A stretch of DNA of 21,282 bases, from the NCBI GenBank assembly GCA_028711925.1, contig JAQTRH010000005.1:1-21282 (forward strand), written 5' to 3'. This stretch comes from Candidatus Nanoarchaeia archaeon (GTDB taxonomy: Archaea > Nanobdellota > Nanobdellia > Woesearchaeales > CG1-02-33-12). Below the pieces are notes generated by a model. That model had not been told where the DNA came from and did no database searches. It was given only the letters and a program-made list of their open reading frames with translations. Positions 8,477-14,338 of the stretch are shown in pieces. Every line of letters starts with the position of its first letter. Positions within the stretch are counted from its first letter, which is position 1. Both the position numbers and the translations under genes were made by a program.

Positions 8477-8513
8477 TTTCACACCTCTTTAACATAAAAT
8501 ACGGCTGCCGGGA

Positions 8514-8693
8514 CTTTCATCAACTTTTACTTTAATCTAAGGCCTACTTTTTTTGCGAGCTTTAGCGAGCTCGTCCAGCTTTATGCTGGACCTGCGTGCC
8601 AGCTTAGCAAGAAGCTGTTTGCGAGCGAAGCGAGCTCGGTGGGCTTGCTGTTAAGCAATGCCCGCCCTGCGTGCCAGCTTAGCAAGAAGCTGT
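8514..8693 (-). other. Archaeal-type tRNA intron with bulge-helix-bulge junction
   Basis: On the minus strand the T-stem (8700-8704 with 8508-8512) is followed by a 4-bp helix TTCA (8699-8696)/TGAA (8519-8516). It is flanked by two 3-nt bulges, AAA (8695-8693) and AGT (8515-8513). Cutting each bulge after its second base gives the exon ends described for the tRNA. Beyond the first bulge, CAGCTT (8692-8687) can pair with AAGTTG (8526-8521) with one G-U and one extra unpaired A at 8520. This is the geometry recognised by archaeal splicing endonuclease. The first ~140 nt are GC-rich repeat modules; the last ~40 nt are AT-rich like the host genome. Confidence 0.8.
8555..8620. repeat. GC-rich multi-hairpin module, copy A
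   Basis: A 66-bp module read on the plus strand as three blocks: GCGAGC-TTTA-GCGAGCTCG, then a hairpin GTCCAGC-TTTAT-GCTGGAC (7-bp stem), then a 30-bp block (8591-8620) shared exactly with copy B. The shared block contains its own hairpin CAGCTT-AGCAAG-AAGCTG. Its composition is far richer in GC than all flanking DNA. Confidence 0.8.
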
Positions 8694-8695
8694 TT
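8621..8695. repeat. GC-rich multi-hairpin module, copy B
   Basis: A 75-bp module in direct tandem with copy A: GCGAGC-GAA-GCGAGCTCG, then a different hairpin (GGGC-TTGCT-GTTA-AGCAA-T-GCCC, 9 bp with one bulged T), then the same 30-bp block at 8666-8695. The conserved outer blocks and the unrelated but still palindromic middle suggest a modular, mobile or structurally selected element. Its last two bases overlap the tRNA exon boundary. Confidence 0.8.
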
Positions 8696-8772
8696 TGAAC
8701 CCGGGCAACGACCTTGGGAGGGTCGTATCATACCGCTAGACCACAGCCGTATAATAAAGATTAATAAAAATG

Positions 8773-8782
8773 TATTTAAAAG
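8773..8782 (-). promoter_or_regulatory. TATA box of the tRNA-Gly gene
   Basis: On the minus strand this reads CTTTTAAATA; the TTTAAATA core lies 23-30 nt upstream of the mature tRNA 5' end. This allows transcription to begin at or just before the tRNA. Confidence 0.6.
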
Positions 8783-8830
8783 GTTTTTGGAAAAAGCTTA
8801 TTAACCTGTTTTGTTTATTAATACCCCTAA

Positions 8831-9910
8831 ATGGGCATAGAAAAAAACAAGTGGAAAGAGAACTTCAGGGGAATTTCAAAAAATAACATAAAAAGTAAAA
8901 AGAGATTCGTAAAAAAAGACAAAAAAAGCGATAAGGAGTATGATTTCAAAAGTATAGAACAAGTAATTGAAACATTAGATAAATTAGATGACAAATCTTA
9001 TATCTTTATTCAGGAAAATATCAACTTGTTTCCTAAAGATAAATATGGCGAAGAAGTATCATCTAACTGGTTCTGGAAAAAAGCTAATACTGCCAATGTA
9101 AAAAATTTTACAGCAAAAGAATCTAAAGAAAATAATATAATTCTCCCATTTCAAGAAATATCTTCGCTTGAAAAAATAAGCTTATCAAAATACAGCTCTC
9201 TTTACAAAAGAGGGATAAGCTGGACAGGAATATCCGACAACAGCAAAAGAATAATTCCTACAATTTATTTAATACATGGATTCAGGCTTTATGATTTAAT
9301 GAGGCAAAGCCAAGCAAAAGTAAAAATTAGGGATTATGGGAAAGAAGCTTTAGTTGAGGGAATTCTTTCAAGGAGCGATCCTGAAAAAAAGAGAGATATA
9401 ACTTTTAGGTCTCTTCCGATAACAAAAGAAAACAATGAATACCTTGTTGAGGCATTTAATCTTCAATCACACAGCACTTCCCCTGGGTGGAGTTATAGGA
9501 CAATTGATGAAAAATACAAGGCAAAAGAAATTGTATTCGGCCCTGAAGAGATAGCAGCCTACATCTTTAGGGCAATGGCAAAAAAAACAACAAAGATACA
9601 AAGAAACAAAACAGGAAAAAAGCAGATAACAGAAGATGCTCCTGAAATATTGATAAATCCGTTTCTTCCGCCTTCTCCTCTTTTAATAAGGTTTTACAAT
9701 AAGCTAACAGACAATGCAATTGTCTATCATAAAAAAATAAAAGACGATGGAACTACAAAAGAAACAGACAAAAAATTAACTTATTCCCAGATTAATTCCA
9801 TGCTTTTCCATTATATTGGCATGAAAGGCCCAAGAGCATGCTTTGTAGAATGCGAAAACTTAAATGAAAATTTGATGAAAAATCTAGAATTTTATATAAA
9901 TAAAAAATAA
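8831..9910 (+). CDS. Unrecognised 359-aa basic protein
   Basis: I do not recognise this family. The protein starts with a strongly basic, Lys-rich and probably disordered segment (about residues 1-40), followed by a soluble mixed helical/strand body with no signal peptide or membrane segment. Possible landmarks are SSNWFWKKA, the central YLIHGFRLYDLMRQSQAK, SRSDPEKKRDITFRSLP, FNLQSHSTSPGW, and the Lys-rich MAKKTTKIQRNKTGKKQ before a Pro-rich NPFLPPSPLL. There are very few Cys and no obvious nucleotide-binding or metal motif. The basic character suggests, but does not prove, nucleic-acid binding. It is transcribed divergently from tRNA-Gly. A weak TATA-like CTTATTAA near 8798-8805 would give an almost leaderless mRNA. 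Confidence 0.75.
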   Translation: MGIEKNKWKENFRGISKNNIKSKKRFVKKDKKSDKEYDFKSIEQVIETLDKLDDKSYIFIQENINLFPKDKYGEEVSSNWFWKKANTANVKNFTAKESKENNIILPFQEISSLEKISLSKYSSLYKRGISWTGISDNSKRIIPTIYLIHGFRLYDLMRQSQAKVKIRDYGKEALVEGILSRSDPEKKRDITFRSLPITKENNEYLVEAFNLQSHSTSPGWSYRTIDEKYKAKEIVFGPEEIAAYIFRAMAKKTTKIQRNKTGKKQITEDAPEILINPFLPPSPLLIRFYNKLTDNAIVYHKKIKDDGTTKETDKKLTYSQINSMLFHYIGMKGPRACFVECENLNENLMKNLEFYINKK

Positions 9911-9923
9911 AAAAACTCAACTA

Positions 9924-10193
9924 TCACTCCTCATCCTCTGGGTTGTAGCTAGGCACTGCTGCCTTGCTTATTATCATGACATCTCCTATTGATTTTACAA
10001 GCTGATGGGGAACAATCACTCCTTTTGCCGAGCCCAAAATCTTGTTTAAGAATGAATTCTTTGTTGCTCTTACCCTCCATCCAAATACTTTATTTGTTGT
10101 TAAGATTGATTCCTCAACATCTCCAAAATAATCTCCAGAATCAGTAAAAACCTTCATCTCATAGCTTTCAGTTATTTTCTTCATCTTTAGCAT
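9924..10193 (-). CDS. PRC-barrel domain protein
   Basis: An 89-aa protein that is essentially one PRC-barrel, a small beta-barrel used for RNA, ribosome or protein contacts. The pattern is MKVFTDSGDYFGDVEESIL (strand-turn-strand with the usual G-x-x-G-x-V/D spacing), a variable middle, then GVIVPHQLVKSIGDVMIISKAAV, matching the family's IP..lV..iGDviIl ending. An acidic tail (NPEDEE) follows. The ATG at 10193 was chosen because GGAGGG sits 5 nt upstream (10199-10204). It converges with the unknown 359-aa gene, 13 bp apart. The specific role is unknown. Confidence 0.8.
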   Translation of the reverse strand: MLKMKKITESYEMKVFTDSGDYFGDVEESILTTNKVFGWRVRATKNSFLNKILGSAKGVIVPHQLVKSIGDVMIISKAAVPSYNPEDEE

Positions 10194-10282
10194 GCTATCC
10201 CTCCAGTAAAAATTATATAAAGTTTAATGAATATTAACTATTTAAAGCTTTCGAAATATTGGCGTGCTCATTTTCCGAAGAA

Positions 10283-10290
10283 TTTATTAA
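10283..10290 (+). promoter_or_regulatory. TATA box placing the IMPase-family start
   Basis: TTTATTAA is centred about 26 nt before the ATG at 10313. It would lie inside the frame if the upstream TTG at 10259 were used, which argues for the shorter protein. Confidence 0.5.
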
Positions 10291-10312
10291 CTTTGATTCC
10301 AAACTAAAAATT

Positions 10313-11104
10313 ATGGAACTAACGATAAAAACAGCATTAAAAAAAGCCGGAAAAATATTGATGGAAAACTTTGGCAAAGTAGATTCTTATGAAATAAAGG
10401 AAAATCAAAGCAATATTGTTACAAAAGCAGATATAGATTCTGAAATGGTAATTGTAAAGATAATAGAAAATAAATTTCCAAACCATAATATTATAACTGA
10501 AGAAACAGGCTACAAGAATAAGACTTCTGATTTTACATGGATTATCGACCCTTTAGACGGCACATCAAATTTTTCTTCCGGAATTCCTTGGTTTGGTATT
10601 ATAATATGCGTTTTAAAATATAACAATCCTTTTATGGCCGGAATATATTTGCCTTTCTATAATTTGCTTTATTTTGCAGAGTCCGGCAAAGGCGCGACAA
10701 AAAACAACAAAAAGATATATGTTTCAAAAGAAACAGAGTTAAAAAATATACTTATGACTTACTCTTTAGATTACTCAAAAGACATTTCGAAAACAGAAAA
10801 AGAATCAAAAATCATAACAAATATTGTAAATAATATCAGAAATCTCAGGGCTACGAACAGTGTTGTTGATTTTTGCTATACTGCTGATGGAAGATTGGGT
10901 GGATGTATAAACCAAACCACCAAAATCTGGGATATAGCTGCACCTTATCTAATAATCAAAGAAGCCGGGGGAGTTGTAACTGATATTAATGGAAAAGATA
11001 TCAGATTTGATGTAAAAAAAGAAGATTATCAAAAGAATTTCACAATTGTTGGTTCAAATAAGATTCTTCATCCTAAAATAATGGAACTAATAAATGAGAT
11101 ATGA
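10313..11104 (+). CDS. Inositol monophosphatase / fructose-1,6-bisphosphatase family phosphatase
   Basis: A 263-aa Mg2+-dependent sugar phosphatase of the IMPase superfamily. Metal-site motifs are complete: TKADIDSE (37-44), ITEET (61-65), IIDPLDGTSNF (77-87) and WDIAAPYLIIKEAGGVVTDI in the C-terminal half, where the usual AAG is AAP. Archaeal members often hydrolyse both inositol-1-phosphate and fructose-1,6-bisphosphate, so this may be the gluconeogenic FBPase feeding the nearby glycogen genes, but 3'-phosphoadenosine phosphatase activity cannot be excluded. The ATG at 10313 is preferred over the TTG at 10259 because a TATA box at 10283-10290 lies 26 nt before it and the domain starts there. 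It stands as a single transcript with a hairpin/T-tract after its TGA. Confidence 0.85.
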   Translation: MELTIKTALKKAGKILMENFGKVDSYEIKENQSNIVTKADIDSEMVIVKIIENKFPNHNIITEETGYKNKTSDFTWIIDPLDGTSNFSSGIPWFGIIICVLKYNNPFMAGIYLPFYNLLYFAESGKGATKNNKKIYVSKETELKNILMTYSLDYSKDISKTEKESKIITNIVNNIRNLRATNSVVDFCYTADGRLGGCINQTTKIWDIAAPYLIIKEAGGVVTDINGKDIRFDVKKEDYQKNFTIVGSNKILHPKIMELINEI

Positions 11105-11109
11105 GATAG

Positions 11110-11131
11110 AAAAAAGTTTGAATTCTTTTTT
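11110..11131 (+). terminator. Hairpin plus T-tract after the IMPase-family gene
   Basis: AAAAAAG (11110-11116) and CTTTTTT (11125-11131) are a 7-bp inverted repeat with an 8-nt spacer beginning 5 nt after the stop codon. Archaeal terminators need mainly the T-tract, which is present. Confidence 0.4.
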
Positions 11132-11187
11132 AGATATAATAATTTATAGTTATCCATACATTCGCAATCTTTATAATAGGTTTTAAG

Positions 11188-11197
11188 TTTATAATAA
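11188..11197 (+). promoter_or_regulatory. TATA box of the PHA-system-family gene
   Basis: TTTATAATAA centred about 25 nt before the ATG at 11216; the mRNA is predicted to be leaderless. A second A/T box, TTTATAAT, lies near 11170. Confidence 0.55.
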
Positions 11198-11215
11198 AAG
11201 ATAAGGGTTAATAAG

Positions 11216-11515
11216 ATGAAAATAGAGTATAAGCACAAAAAAACCAAGGATGAGTCTTATGGTATACTTGATGGTTTTTTAAGTGAATTGCAAAAGCAGT
11301 ACAAAGAATCTGTTGAAAGCTATTCAAAAAAGTGGAATTATTCCAAGGATGTTATGGATTTTAATGTTTCTGCAAAGGGTTTCAATATATCAGGAAACAT
11401 GCATTTATATGACAACCTTGTTGTAATACAAGGGGAGCTGCCTTTTTTGGTCATGCTTTATCAAAACCAGCTGGAATCAATGATTAAGCAAAAGTTAAAA
11501 GATATCTTAAAGTAA
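11216..11515 (+). CDS. Polyhydroxyalkanoic acid system (PHA_gran_rgn) family protein
   Basis: A 99-aa soluble protein matching, by pattern, the small family named from bacterial polyhydroxyalkanoate loci: an N-terminal basic strand, then a helix (LDGFLSELQKQY), a strand with FNVSAKGFNISGNMHLYDNLVVIQGELPFL, and a C-terminal amphipathic helix (YQNQLESMIKQKLKDILK). The GELPFL followed by a helix ending in a basic repeat is the most recognisable part. No PHA synthase or depolymerase is in the window, so the family name should not be taken as function here; membership in archaea suggests a more general role. It is a single-gene unit between the phosphatase and TraB-domain genes. Confidence 0.65.
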   Translation: MKIEYKHKKTKDESYGILDGFLSELQKQYKESVESYSKKWNYSKDVMDFNVSAKGFNISGNMHLYDNLVVIQGELPFLVMLYQNQLESMIKQKLKDILK

Positions 11516-11539
11516 TTCTTGCTTTAAAACTTAGCAACC

Positions 11540-11549
11540 TTTATAAAAA
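11540..11549 (+). promoter_or_regulatory. TATA box of the TraB-domain gene
   Basis: TTTATAAAAA, preceded by GCAACC, centred 26 nt before the ATG at 11570. A leaderless transcript is predicted. Confidence 0.6.
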
Positions 11550-11569
11550 ACAGGAATGCATTAATTAAA

Positions 11570-12295
11570 ATGAAATACAAAAATCTTGAGATTATCGGAA
11601 CATCGCATATTGCCAGGCAGAGTGTAAACAGTGTAAAAAAGGCAATAACACAAGGAAAACCTGAAATAGTTGCTATTGAGCTTGATAGGAACAGATTGCA
11701 GGGGTTAATGAGCAGCCAAAAAAGGAAAGTCAGCATTGCAGACATAACAAAAATTGGGTTTAAGGGATTTCTTTTCAGCTGGATTGGCTCTTTAATACAA
11801 AAAAAGCTTGGTGATTATGTGGGTGTGGCCCCTGGTTCTGAGATGAAAACAGCTGTAAGGCTTGCAAAAAAGCATAATGCAAAGCTTGCACTTATAGACC
11901 AGGATATTGAGATAACGCTTAAAAGATTTTCAAGTTCAATAACATGGAAAGAAAGGTGGAACTTTGTTGTGGATATTTTCAAGGGAGTCATACTAAGAAA
12001 AAATGAGATGAAAAGCTTAGGAATAGAAAAATTTGACTTAAGCAAAGTTCCTGAAAAACAATTAATTAAAAAAATGCTTGAAAAGATGAGGGAAAGGTAT
12101 CCTAATGTCTGCAGAACATTAATAGATGAAAGGAATATTATAATGGCCAAAAGGCTTGCTATGCTTATTGAGCAAAACCCTGAAAAGAATATTGTTGCTG
12201 TTGTCGGAGCGGGCCATGAGGAAGAGATGATAAGGCTAATAAAAAAATACACAAGCTCAAATGTTGATTACAGCTTCACCTTTAGTTATTCTTAA
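11570..12295 (+). CDS. TraB-domain protein (short form)
   Basis: A 241-aa member of the TraB/PrgY (Tiki-like) family, related to putative metallopeptidases. Family landmarks are EIIGTSHIARQSV (GTxH near residue 8), IVAIELDRNRLQGL (ELDxxR), a long amphipathic middle, ALIDQDIEITLKRF (DxDI..TL.R), and the late VAVVGAGHEEEMI (GxGH). Bacterial and many archaeal members carry several C-terminal transmembrane helices. This one stops soon after GAGH, so it is only the catalytic-like domain; a hydrophobic patch near ITKIGFKGFLFSWIGSLI could associate with membranes. Substrate unknown. It has its own TATA box and is followed 42 bp later by the membrane-protein pair. Confidence 0.8.
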   Translation: MKYKNLEIIGTSHIARQSVNSVKKAITQGKPEIVAIELDRNRLQGLMSSQKRKVSIADITKIGFKGFLFSWIGSLIQKKLGDYVGVAPGSEMKTAVRLAKKHNAKLALIDQDIEITLKRFSSSITWKERWNFVVDIFKGVILRKNEMKSLGIEKFDLSKVPEKQLIKKMLEKMRERYPNVCRTLIDERNIIMAKRLAMLIEQNPEKNIVAVVGAGHEEEMIRLIKKYTSSNVDYSFTFSYS

Positions 12296-12337
12296 AAACA
12301 AAATACTTAAATATCTACATTATTATTTATAAATAAA

Positions 12338-13099
12338 ATGGGCGACTTTGCTGATAAAATAAAGAGGTACTATTATTTTGATAGTGAGGAAATAAAAGGC
12401 ATTGTTTTCGCAACACTCATCATAGGATTTATAATATCCTTTAAATTCTGGGGGCCTGATAATAAATTTGATTTAATATATGGACTGAAAAACTTGTTCT
12501 ATTCAATATTGATTGCATTTGTCGCAATAGTTGTGCATATCTCAGCGCAAAAAATATTCTCATTGCAGCTCGGCTTCAGGACAGAGTTCAAAACATTCTG
12601 GCCAGGGTTAATATTCGCTTTAATACTCTGTTTTGTTACAAGAGGCAGTATATGGTTTCTTGTTCCAGGAGGAATTGTCATTCATCATATGGCCCAGCAC
12701 CGTTTAGGCTTTTTCAGATACGGGTTAAACTACTGGTCATTGGGAATGATATCAGCAATTGGGCCTTTGGCCAATGTAATCCTTGCAGCATTATTTGCGA
12801 TAATCGCCTATGGAGGCGTTATAATTCCTCCTATGACTCCTATTTCCATAGCCACTCCTATAGGAAGAATGATAAGCGCTAATTTATGGATAGCAATATT
12901 CACTATGCTGCCTATTCCCCCTTTAGACGGAAGCAATATCTTTTTTTCAAGCAGGCTGCTTTATGCATTTGCCTTCGGCTGTATAGTCGGCTATTCATTA
13001 TTGGTTTTGCTGCTCGGCTTTTACTCTTTAATATTTGTTTTACTGATGGGGGCAGTATTCTGGTTTATTACATACCAGATATTAGATAGGGCAGGATGA
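12338..13099 (+). CDS. Site-2-protease-like (M50) membrane protein with a lost zinc motif
   Basis: A 253-aa polytopic membrane protein with about six hydrophobic segments. It has the M50/S2P architecture: a TM helix with VVHISAQ at 66-71 where active enzymes have HExxH, then GPLANVILA (142-150), then NLWIAIFTMLPIPPLDGSN (182-200) matching the N..PxPPLDG motif with Asp198. The catalytic Glu and second His are both replaced (H67-I-S-A-Q71), so zinc hydrolysis is unlikely and a scaffold or chaperone-like pseudoprotease is inferred. The remaining fold markers make the family assignment firm. A TATA-like ACTTAAATA near 12304-12313 lies 25-30 nt upstream. The TGA stop overlaps the next gene's start, so the two are translationally coupled. 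Confidence 0.75.
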   Translation: MGDFADKIKRYYYFDSEEIKGIVFATLIIGFIISFKFWGPDNKFDLIYGLKNLFYSILIAFVAIVVHISAQKIFSLQLGFRTEFKTFWPGLIFALILCFVTRGSIWFLVPGGIVIHHMAQHRLGFFRYGLNYWSLGMISAIGPLANVILAALFAIIAYGGVIIPPMTPISIATPIGRMISANLWIAIFTMLPIPPLDGSNIFFSSRLLYAFAFGCIVGYSLLVLLLGFYSLIFVLLMGAVFWFITYQILDRAG

Positions 13100-13437
13100 T
13101 GAAATCAAAAAAAGCTGTTTTGGACTTGATAAACTCGTGGGTTGATTATGTTGCAATTATAATGCTTATAGTCGGATTTATTTTTTCTGTCTCACTTGGC
13201 TCTGCTTTCATGAGCTATGTTGTTATATTTTTCTGCGGGATTTTCATAGGAAGAGTGTTATATTACAACAGAAATGCTTTTCCTTTCAAATATTATATTA
13301 TCTCTTTAGTTTTTCTTGTTGGTTATTTGTTTGGAACATATTTTTCATTCGGGAGCCGGGAGGCAATAGTTATTATTTTTATTATAGCAACAATAATCAG
13401 CTATTACATTCATGATAAGAAGTATATCAAAAGCTGA
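13096..13437 (+). CDS. Small four-helix membrane protein, unknown
   Basis: A 113-aa (112 if the second ATG at 13099 is used) hydrophobic protein with probably four transmembrane helices: about 18-34, 37-54, 66-83 and 90-105. It has short basic ends (MMKSKK, HDKKYIKS) and no recognisable motif. Its start overlaps the stop of the M50-like gene (ATGA/ATGATG arrangement), so it is co-translated with it and could be its partner in the membrane. Family not recognised. Confidence 0.7.
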   Translation: MMKSKKAVLDLINSWVDYVAIIMLIVGFIFSVSLGSAFMSYVVIFFCGIFIGRVLYYNRNAFPFKYYIISLVFLVGYLFGTYFSFGSREAIVIIFIIATIISYYIHDKKYIKS

Positions 13438-13463
13438 TTATCAAAATTTTCTTGGGGTTTATT

Positions 13464-14315
13464 ATGAAAGAAATTATAATTAAAAACAAAAAAGATTTTG
13501 AAAAGAAATTAAGCAAGATAAAAAAAGATGGCATAAAAACCCTGCATGTCATTTCAGATTTTGACAAAACCATAACAAAAGCCAAAGTGAAAGGCCAAAA
13601 AACCCATACAAGCATCGCTCAGATAAGGGAAGGCAACTATCTTTCTGAAGAATATGTAAAAAGGTCTTACGAGTTATATGATAAGTACCATCCTTTTGAA
13701 ACAAATAATTCTCTGTCAGAAAAGCAGATAAACAAGAAAATGATGGAATGGTGGCAAGGCCACATAAATTTGCTGGTAGAGCAAAAAATGAATAAAAAAA
13801 TTGTCAATGAGATAATCAGAAAAAAGTCAATAAAGCTCAGAAAGAATGCAGATAAGCTTTTCGGTGTTCTTGATGAGAAAAAAATACCCTTCCTCATATT
13901 CTCAGCAGGTGTAGGAGATATAATTCAAGGTTATTTAAAATCAGAGCAACTTCTTTATAAAAATATCCACATAATATCAAACTTTTTTAATTACAATAAA
14001 AAAGGTTATGTAAAAGGCTATACTTCAAATATAATCCATGCTTACAACAAGGATGAGCTGTCTTTGAAAAAAACGCCTTATTTTGAAAAAATTAAAAAAA
14101 GAAAAAATGTGATTCTTCTTGGCGACAATCTAGGTGATGCTGAAATGGCCAACGGCCTAAATCATGAAACAGTGCTGAAGATAGGGTTCCTTAATGAAGA
14201 AGTTAAGAAAAATGTTGATGCCTATAAAAAAAGTTTTGATGTTCTTATATTAAATGACGGCCCTATGGATTTTGTTTTGTCAGTTATAAAAAGTATAAAG
14301 CAACAAACTATTTAA
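13464..14315 (+). CDS. UMPH-1-type (cytosolic 5'-nucleotidase III) HAD phosphatase
   Basis: A 283-aa HAD-superfamily phosphatase resembling eukaryotic pyrimidine 5'-nucleotidase (cN-III/NT5C3), which dephosphorylates UMP/CMP. HAD motif I is ISDFDKTIT (30-38, Asp32 nucleophile and Asp34). The helical cap carries the family's KMMEWWQGHINLL. Motif II region is PFLIFSAGVGDII. SNIIHAYNKD and the motif III/IV segment VILLGDNLGDAEMANG follow, with LKIGFLNEEV downstream. The MEWW cap, SAG(V/I)GD and IGFLN set it apart from phosphoserine phosphatase. The ATG at 13464 is preferred over the TTG at 13452. It starts 26 nt after the small membrane gene and could continue that transcript. Substrate is inferred from the family. 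Confidence 0.8.
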   Translation: MKEIIIKNKKDFEKKLSKIKKDGIKTLHVISDFDKTITKAKVKGQKTHTSIAQIREGNYLSEEYVKRSYELYDKYHPFETNNSLSEKQINKKMMEWWQGHINLLVEQKMNKKIVNEIIRKKSIKLRKNADKLFGVLDEKKIPFLIFSAGVGDIIQGYLKSEQLLYKNIHIISNFFNYNKKGYVKGYTSNIIHAYNKDELSLKKTPYFEKIKKRKNVILLGDNLGDAEMANGLNHETVLKIGFLNEEVKKNVDAYKKSFDVLILNDGPMDFVLSVIKSIKQQTI

Positions 14316-14317
14316 AC
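14308..14317 (+). promoter_or_regulatory. TATA box of hef overlapping the nucleotidase stop
   Basis: CTATTTAAAC is centred 26 nt before the ATG at 14339 and contains the TAA stop of the upstream gene. It predicts a leaderless hef mRNA. Confidence 0.55.
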
Positions 14318-14338
14318 AACCAGAGCTTCTTTTTTTCC

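Larger units (their letters stand above)
8500..8750 (-). tRNA. tRNA-Gly(CCC) with a 180-nt intron in the T-loop (59/60)
   Basis: Exon 1 is 8750-8694 and exon 2 is 8513-8500; together they give a 71-nt cloverleaf without encoded CCA. The acceptor stem ACGGCTG pairs with CAGCCGT (7 bp, discriminator A at 8500). The D-arm is GTCT-AGCGGTA-TGAT. The anticodon stem CGACC/GGTCG encloses CTCCCAA, with anticodon CCC at 8716-8718, reading GGG glycine codons. The variable loop is TTGC and the T-stem is CCGGG/CCCGG. The T-loop is interrupted: exon 1 ends TTCAAA and exon 2 begins with T, so splicing restores TTCAAAT. A1-U72 is unusual, since a strong G-C first pair would be expected for an archaeal tRNA-Gly. 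A TATA box lies 23-30 nt upstream. Confidence 0.85.

Noticed and set aside
8591..8695. Two exact 30-bp repeats 75 bp apart, considered as a mini CRISPR array
   Set aside because: The spacing region is itself palindromic and partly shared between copies, there are only two repeats, no cas genes are present, and the whole lies inside a tRNA intron.
11216..11515. Evidence for polyhydroxyalkanoate storage
   Set aside because: Only the small PHA_gran_rgn-type protein is present; no synthase, phasin or depolymerase is encoded in the window.
11815..12252. 145-codon minus-strand frame inside the TraB-domain gene
   Set aside because: It is antisense to a gene with clear family motifs and its hydrophobic composition is what the complement of Lys/Ile-rich coding gives.
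13464..14315. Phosphoserine phosphatase (SerB) for the HAD protein
   Set aside because: The cap carries the MEWW helix and the protein has the IGFLN ending of the UMPH-1 family, which SerB lacks.
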